This document shows positions 8,406-11,306 of a stretch of DNA of 11,306 nt, one piece after another (positions within the stretch are counted from its first letter, which is position 1; the number at the start of each line of letters is the position of its first letter). The DNA lies in NCBI GenBank assembly GCA_026770585.1, contig MU646919.1, forward strand, positions 83,571-94,876. Direction: 5' to 3'. A model generated the notes under the pieces. The model was given only the letters and a program-made list of their open reading frames with translations. It was not told the DNA's origin and searched no databases. A program made the position numbers and the translations under genes. The stretch comes from Baffinella frigidus (taxonomy: Eukaryota; Cryptophyceae; Cryptomonadales; Baffinellaceae).

Positions 8406-11125
8406 CTGAAACAAAAAAACAAGTGGTCACCACCAAAAGGCTGAGGTTCAGAGTGAGGGTCAGGGTAACCCCTGCAACGCAGCACCAGGCAGCATAGCCA
8501 AGCAGGGCCACCCAACAGCAGTCAACGCCAGGCATCGCACCCAGGCGGGGAGGGCGGGTGCGGGAGGCAGCGGTTGCCACTCACCACCAGTCTGCACCAC
8601 GTGCAGCCTCAGGGTCAGGGTCAGGGCCCTGCAGACCAGCACCAGCCAGCACCAGCCAGCCACGCCATGCCAGCCACGCCGCGCGCTCAGCCTCAGGGGA
8701 GGTGAAGTCAGCAAGAAATAGAGTTGCGTGGGGCCAGGGTTCGAACAGGAGACCTTTGCCAGTGCCCTGCCCGGTTTGGCACGTGGGGGTTTGGCGCCAG
8801 TTTTGTAAGGGGAGGGCGCGGGAGGCAGAGGCGGCAAGCAACGCTACTGCAACGTCGCTAGCGTGCTACCCGTGGGCAGGGTGCTTGTCTGGCAACCTGC
8901 GACAGTGCAGTCAGGCGGCAGCATGCTAGCTGTGGTCAGGGTGCTGCCAACCCTGCCTGGAAACCTCAGACGCCTCGCTCAGGTAGCACCTCTCGGGTGC
9001 TGGCCTGGCAACCTCAGACGGCGCAGTCACTTAAATCTCGGAAGATAACTGAACCAGTTCCTTTTCAATAGGAGGTTGCATAGAAAAAAATATTTAGGCC
9101 CTAGTAAATTTGATTAGGCCTCCTAATTAAAAGGAAACGCTAATCAGGGAACTGATTCAGTTGTCTTCCGAGATGAACTTGGCGGGGGGGCTCACCTGGG
9201 TGGCGGAACGAGAAATGAGGTGCCCGGGGCTGAACAGCCCTCCCACCTCCCGCTCTCCCGGCTCTCCTCTCTCAGGCCGTGGGAGGTGGGTGCGTGCCGC
9301 GCCGCCGACCGCCCACGCGCACGCTAGGAGGAACGGTACCTGGTTTAAGGTTCGGGGTATGGGGGTTGGTGTTTGGGGTTCCGGGTTTGGGGTTTGGGGT
9401 TCCGGGTTCCGGGTTCCGGGTTTAGGGTTTAGGATTCCGAGTTCCGGGTTTAGGGTTCCGGGTTTCTGGTTTCGGATTCCGGGTTCCTGGTTTAGGGTTT
9501 AGGGTTTGGGGTTCGGAGTTTGGGGTGTACGTTGAAAAGCGAGCGCACATAGAAGCGCTGGAAGTACTCTGTCGCAGAGTCAAACCTGATTTAAGGTTTT
9601 GGGTTTAGGGTTGAGGGTTTAGGGTTTGGGGTTTAGGGTTTGGGGTTCAGGGTTTAGGGTTTGGGGTTCAGGGTTTAGGGTTTAGGGTTTGGGGTTCAGG
9701 GTTTAGGGTTTAGGGTTTAGGGGTCAAACCCAGAAGACACAACATCCCCCCCCCCCTCCCCCCCGCCCGCCTCGGAGTTGCTGCCCCTGGAGTTGAGGGT
9801 TGAGGTTTGAGGGTTGAGGGTGTGGGGTTTGGGGTTTAGGGTTTAGGGTGTAGGGTGTAGGGTGTAGGGTGTAGGGTGTAGGGTGTAGAGTGTAGGGTGT
9901 AGAGTGTAGGGTGTAGGGTGTAGGGTGTAGAGTGTAGGGTGTAGGGTGTAGGGTGTAGAGTGTAGTGTGTAGGGTGTAGGGTGTAGGGTGTAGGGTGTAG
10001 GGTGTAGAGTGTAGGGTGTAGGGTGTAGGGTGTAGGGTGTAGGGTGTAGGGTGTAGGGTGTAGGGTGTAGGGTGTACCCGCGCGCGCGGACGTGATCGAG
10101 GTTTGTCAGGCCGAGAGTGGATGTGATGAGCGGGAAGGATGTGCCGACGCAGAGGAACACCAGGCAGTGCAGCGCCAGCACCCTGCGTCGCCAGCCCACC
10201 GTCACGGGGGAGCATAGGCCAGACGCGTGCAAGAGCGTCTCGACGGTGGATGCTGCGATGGTGCGGTTCGACACTGTTGGTGCGATGGTGCTACGGTGGA
10301 CAGCCAGCAGCACGGCATGCGCGAGCAAGACACGCGAGCGCAAGGCCGTGAGAGCGCGCGCTCTCTGGGAGTGCCGGGGCACGCGCGAGCTGAGACACAC
10401 GCGAGACACGAGAGCGCTCTGCACGTGAGAGAGCTGGCAGTGGCGGGGTGGGGACAGAAGCAAGGCACGCGAGAGCACTCGGCAGTGCCGGGACGGAGGC
10501 GGTGTGCTTGCGAAGCGGGGGGTGGGGTCGTGTGCGGGCGGATGGGAGAGGGGCTCACTGCGCTCGCGACACCGGTCATGGGGGGGTCGCGAGGGTTCTC
10601 CTGCCAGGAGCTTGCTTTGGGCGGGGCGGGGACAGAAGCACGGCACACGAGAGTAGTTGCCGGGACGGGGGCTCCTCGTGCCCATGAAGCATGCGATGCT
10701 TGTAAAGTTTACGGGTTACGGTACGGAGGTTCGATTTTCGGGTTTGGGCAGCACCGGACGGTCATGAAGCCCGACGAGCGGTGCTGGCGGTATAGGGTCG
10801 AGAGCACGGGCGCATTCGACACTCCGAACCACGTGGCCTTCCACACGTACCATACCACCACCAGGTCGTAAAGCAGGTGCGCTACCTGATTTAGGGTTAA
10901 GGGTTGGGGTTTGGGGTTTGGGGTTTGGGGTTTGGGGTTTGGGGTTTGGGGTTTGGGGTGTAGGGTGTAGGGTGTGAGGTTTGGGGTTTGTGGTGTGGGG
11001 TTTGGGGTTTGGGGTTTGGGGTTTGGGGTCTGGGGTTTGGGGTTTGGGGTTTGGGGTTTAGGGTTTAGGGTTTACCTCCCCGGACACAGCGCCGCACGCC
11101 CCCCCCCCCGGGTGTTGTCCGTCAC
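8055..11125 (-). CDS. Gene 2: split gene for an unrecognised multi-pass membrane protein (5'-partial)
   Basis: Predicted exons in transcript order: 11125-11076, 10885-10755, 10389-10078, 9786-9730, 9585-9531, 9339-9196 and 8405-8055. Reading phases match at all six junctions and give 365 residues plus a stop; the 5' end lies beyond the window. Hydrophobic segments LLYDLVVVWYVW, VLLAHAVLLAV, VLALHCLVFLCVG and FLLACAWAVGGAA suggest four or more membrane helices. Between helices 3 and 4 is a Gly/Glu linker (SEAGGGEGGGD), and the last 116 residues are Gly/Glu-rich and probably cytosolic. The WK.TW...PVLSTLYRQ loop after the first helix weakly recalls the fungal DUF6533 membrane family; that is memory-based and unconfirmed. 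Codon third positions are GC-rich throughout. Confidence 0.65.
8846..9030. repeat. About 60-bp tandem repeat, three diverged units
   Basis: Units share GTGCTA/GCTAGC, GGTCAGGGTGCT or GGGCAGGGTGCT, CTGG.AACCT..GAC and G.GCAGTCA. Units start near 8860, 8921 and 8988. It is within the last intron of gene 2. Confidence 0.65.
9033..9176 (+). mobile_element. MITE family A, copy 2 (144 bp, TSD ACTT)
   Basis: Left end ATCTCGGAAGATAACTGAAC and the reverse complement of the right end ATCTCGGAAGACAACTGAAT form the terminal inverted repeats. ACTT flanks both sides (9029-9032 and 9177-9180), a perfect 4-bp target duplication. Same length as copy 1 at 3346-3489; the interior shares TTTTCAATAGGAGGTTGC-like and CTCCTAATTAA blocks. 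It sits 19 bp inside the donor of the last gene 2 intron. Confidence 0.9.
9196..9339 (-). CDS. Gene 2 exon 6
   Basis: Acceptor ttaaaccag|GTA, donor ACCCAG|GTGAGC, 144 nt, phase 0 at both ends, 48 codons without a stop. It starts VPFLLACAWAVGGAARTH, a membrane segment, and ends GHLISRSATQ; the middle (RPERGEPGEREVGG) is hydrophilic. The strong consensus donor supports it. Confidence 0.75.
9340..9530 (-). repeat. Gene 2 intron 5: telomere-like repeat intron (191 nt)
   Basis: All repeat: in the transcript sense it starts GTACACCCCAAAC and ends CCTTAAACCAG|G. Heptads on the + strand are TTCCGGG, TTTGGGG and TTTAGGG; the TTCCGGG variant is concentrated here. Confidence 0.85.
9531..9585 (-). CDS. 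Gene 2 exon 5
   Basis: Acceptor ttaaatcag|G, donor TTCAAC|GTACAC, 55 nt (1 + 18 codons). It reads FDSATEYFQRFYVRSLFN, aromatic and basic, with GC3-rich codons. It is an island of unique sequence between two telomere-like introns, which strongly supports coding. Confidence 0.82.
9586..9729 (-). repeat. Gene 2 intron 4: telomere-like repeat intron (144 nt)
   Basis: All repeat: transcript-sense donor GTTTGACCCCTAAACCC, acceptor CCTTAAATCAG|G. On the + strand TTTAGGG alternates with TTTGGGG and TTCAGGG in a higher-order pattern of about 28 bp. Confidence 0.85.
9730..9786 (-). CDS. Gene 2 exon 4
   Basis: Acceptor aactccag|G, donor TCTTCTGG|GTTTGA, 57 nt. It reads SNSEAGGGEGGGDVVSSG between split Gly codons: a flexible acidic linker. 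The G runs make indels likely in sequencing, but the given sequence is in phase with both neighbours. Confidence 0.72.
9787..10077 (-). repeat. Gene 2 intron 3: (TGTAGGG)n telomere-variant intron (291 nt)
   Basis: From the donor (GTACACCCTACACCC in transcript sense) the intron is about 34 nearly perfect copies of TGTAGGG (+ strand), with occasional TGTAGAG, then TTTAGGG/TTGAGGG variants to acceptor AACTCCAG|G. It is one of the most regular arrays in the window. Confidence 0.9.
10078..10389 (-). CDS. Gene 2 exon 3
   Basis: Predicted acceptor gtgtctcag|C, donor GCGCGG|GTACAC, 312 nt open throughout. After the basic stretch SRVPRHSQRARALTALRSR come two hydrophobic segments, VLLAHAVLLAV and VLALHCLVFLCVG followed by TSFPLITSTLGL, separated by a hydrophilic loop with TIAPTVSNRTIAAS. 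The frame stays open upstream to 10685, so the acceptor is less sure than the 3' end; it was chosen because it keeps phase with exon 2. Confidence 0.7.
10390..10754 (-). other. Gene 2 intron 2 (365 nt) with a duplicated block
   Basis: GC-rich intron without a telomere-like array. A block of about 50 bp occurs twice in direct orientation (10442-10496 and 10620-10668), sharing GGGGACAGAAGCA, GGCAC.CGAGAG and TGCCGGGACGG. The donor is GTGCTG at 10754 and the acceptor is at 10390. An alternative reading keeps part of this region coding, as it is open on both strands. Confidence 0.45.
10755..10885 (-). CDS. Gene 2 exon 2
   Basis: Acceptor ctaaatcag|GTA, donor GTCCG|GTGCTG, 131 nt. It starts VAHLLYDLVVVWYVWKATW, a membrane helix rich in Trp and Val, followed by a loop NAPVLSTLYRQHRSSGFMTV. 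Nearly all third positions are G or C. The opposite strand is also open here but reads hydrophilic peptide without splice context. Confidence 0.75.
10886..11075 (-). repeat. Gene 2 intron 1: (TTTGGGG)n telomere-variant intron (190 nt)
   Basis: All repeat: transcript-sense donor GTAAACCCTAAACCC, acceptor AACCCTAAATCAG|G. The + strand is mainly TTTGGGG heptads with a few TGTAGGG and TTTAGGG; both splice sites fall in the repeat. Confidence 0.88.
11076..11125 (-). CDS. Gene 2 exon 1 in window (internal, upstream exons missing)
   Basis: Acceptor tacaccag|GT, donor GGGGAG|GTAAAC, 50 nt. The frame that meets exon 2 in phase reads DGQHPGGGACGAVSGE, a Gly-rich hydrophilic segment before the first helix. 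It contains an 11-G run. Only splice context and phase support it. Confidence 0.55.
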
Positions 11126-11306
11126 CTGGTGTATGGTATATGCTTGAGGATTTATGGTTTATGGTTTATGGTTTATGGTTTATGGTTTATGGTTTGTGGT
11201 TTATGGTTTATGGTTTATGGTTTATGGTTTATGGTTTATGGTTTATGTTGTATGGTTTATGGTGTATGATTTATGTTTATGGTTTAAGGTCTAGGGTGCA
11301 GGGTTT
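11126..11306 (-). repeat. (TTTATGG)n array, partial upstream intron of gene 2
   Basis: From about 11150 to the window end, some 19 heptads of TTTATGG with a few TTTGTGG, TGTATGG and TCTAGGG variants. This is a third locally pure telomere-like variant. It ends 20 bp before the acceptor of exon 1. Confidence 0.88.

Larger units (their letters stand above)
8406..9195 (-). other. Gene 2 last intron (790 nt)
   Basis: Opens with GTGAGC next to MITE copy 2 (9033-9176), then holds a roughly 60-bp tandem repeat (8846-9030), CAGCACCAGC repeats (8637-8660) and AGGGTCAGGG runs (8454-8465, 8606-8625). Several frames across 8460-8840 stay open, so a missed exon cannot be excluded. A GGTTCGAACAGG near 8749 resembles a tRNA B box, but no tRNA fold was found. 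Confidence 0.45.

Noticed and set aside
8737-8765. tRNA-like GGTTCGAACAGG (also GGTTCGAACTCTG at 449)
   Set aside because: Only a B-box-like match; no acceptor stem, D arm or anticodon arm could be found around either.
9843-10077. Long - strand open frame reading YTLHPTP repeats
   Set aside because: It is the translation of a (TGTAGGG)n array; a 7-bp period stays open in all frames only because no stop falls in the unit. The real exon ends at 10078.
10227-10871. 214-codon + strand open frame
   Set aside because: It overlaps two - strand exons of gene 2 that have splice sites, matched phase and membrane helices; its own peptide shows no such support.
11150-11306. Window end as a true chromosome telomere
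   Set aside because: The unit here is TTTATGG rather than TTTAGGG, it ends in mixed variants, and similar arrays occur throughout the window, so it is interstitial.

Overview
This 11.3 kb window is nuclear DNA of a eukaryote, most likely an alga with plant-type (TTTAGGG) telomere sequence. No bacterial-style gene is present. Nearly every open stretch is broken by GT-AG introns, almost every acceptor reads cag|G, and exons use G/C at third codon positions. The strong AG|G habit and the mass of intronic TTTAGGG-like repeats would fit a dinoflagellate, but a prasinophyte or other alga cannot be excluded from sequence alone.

Two split genes point towards each other. Gene 1 (+ strand, about 73-7150, probably 5'-partial) is reconstructed as up to 12 short exons whose reading phases agree at every junction, giving about 230 residues. 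It looks like a glycosyltransferase: a segment YIFHVEDDWVF carries the acidic metal/nucleotide-sugar motif of GT-A fold enzymes. Gene 2 (- strand, from beyond 11306 down to a stop at 8055, 5'-partial) is reconstructed as seven phase-consistent exons giving about 365 residues of an unrecognised multi-pass membrane protein with a Gly/Glu-rich tail. About 0.9 kb of intergenic DNA separates the two stop codons.

The introns are the most remarkable part. At least seven (831-1074, 4318-4509, 6028-6246, 9340-9530, 9586-9729, 9787-10077, 10886-11075) consist almost wholly of degenerate 7-bp telomere-like repeats, and in several the repeat itself supplies the donor (GTAAACCCTAAA, GTACACCC) and the acceptor (AAACCAG|G, AAATCAG|G). 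The transcript always carries the C-rich strand (CCCTAAA), so array orientation flips where the genes converge. Larger introns hold decayed copies of neighbouring exons, short inverted-repeat (MITE-like) elements, including a 144-bp pair with 4-bp target-site duplications, one copy in each gene, plus simple repeats and hairpins.

No tRNA, rRNA, CRISPR array, promoter or complete transposase gene was recognised. All exon boundaries are manual predictions based on splice sites, phase and codon character; no transcript evidence was available.
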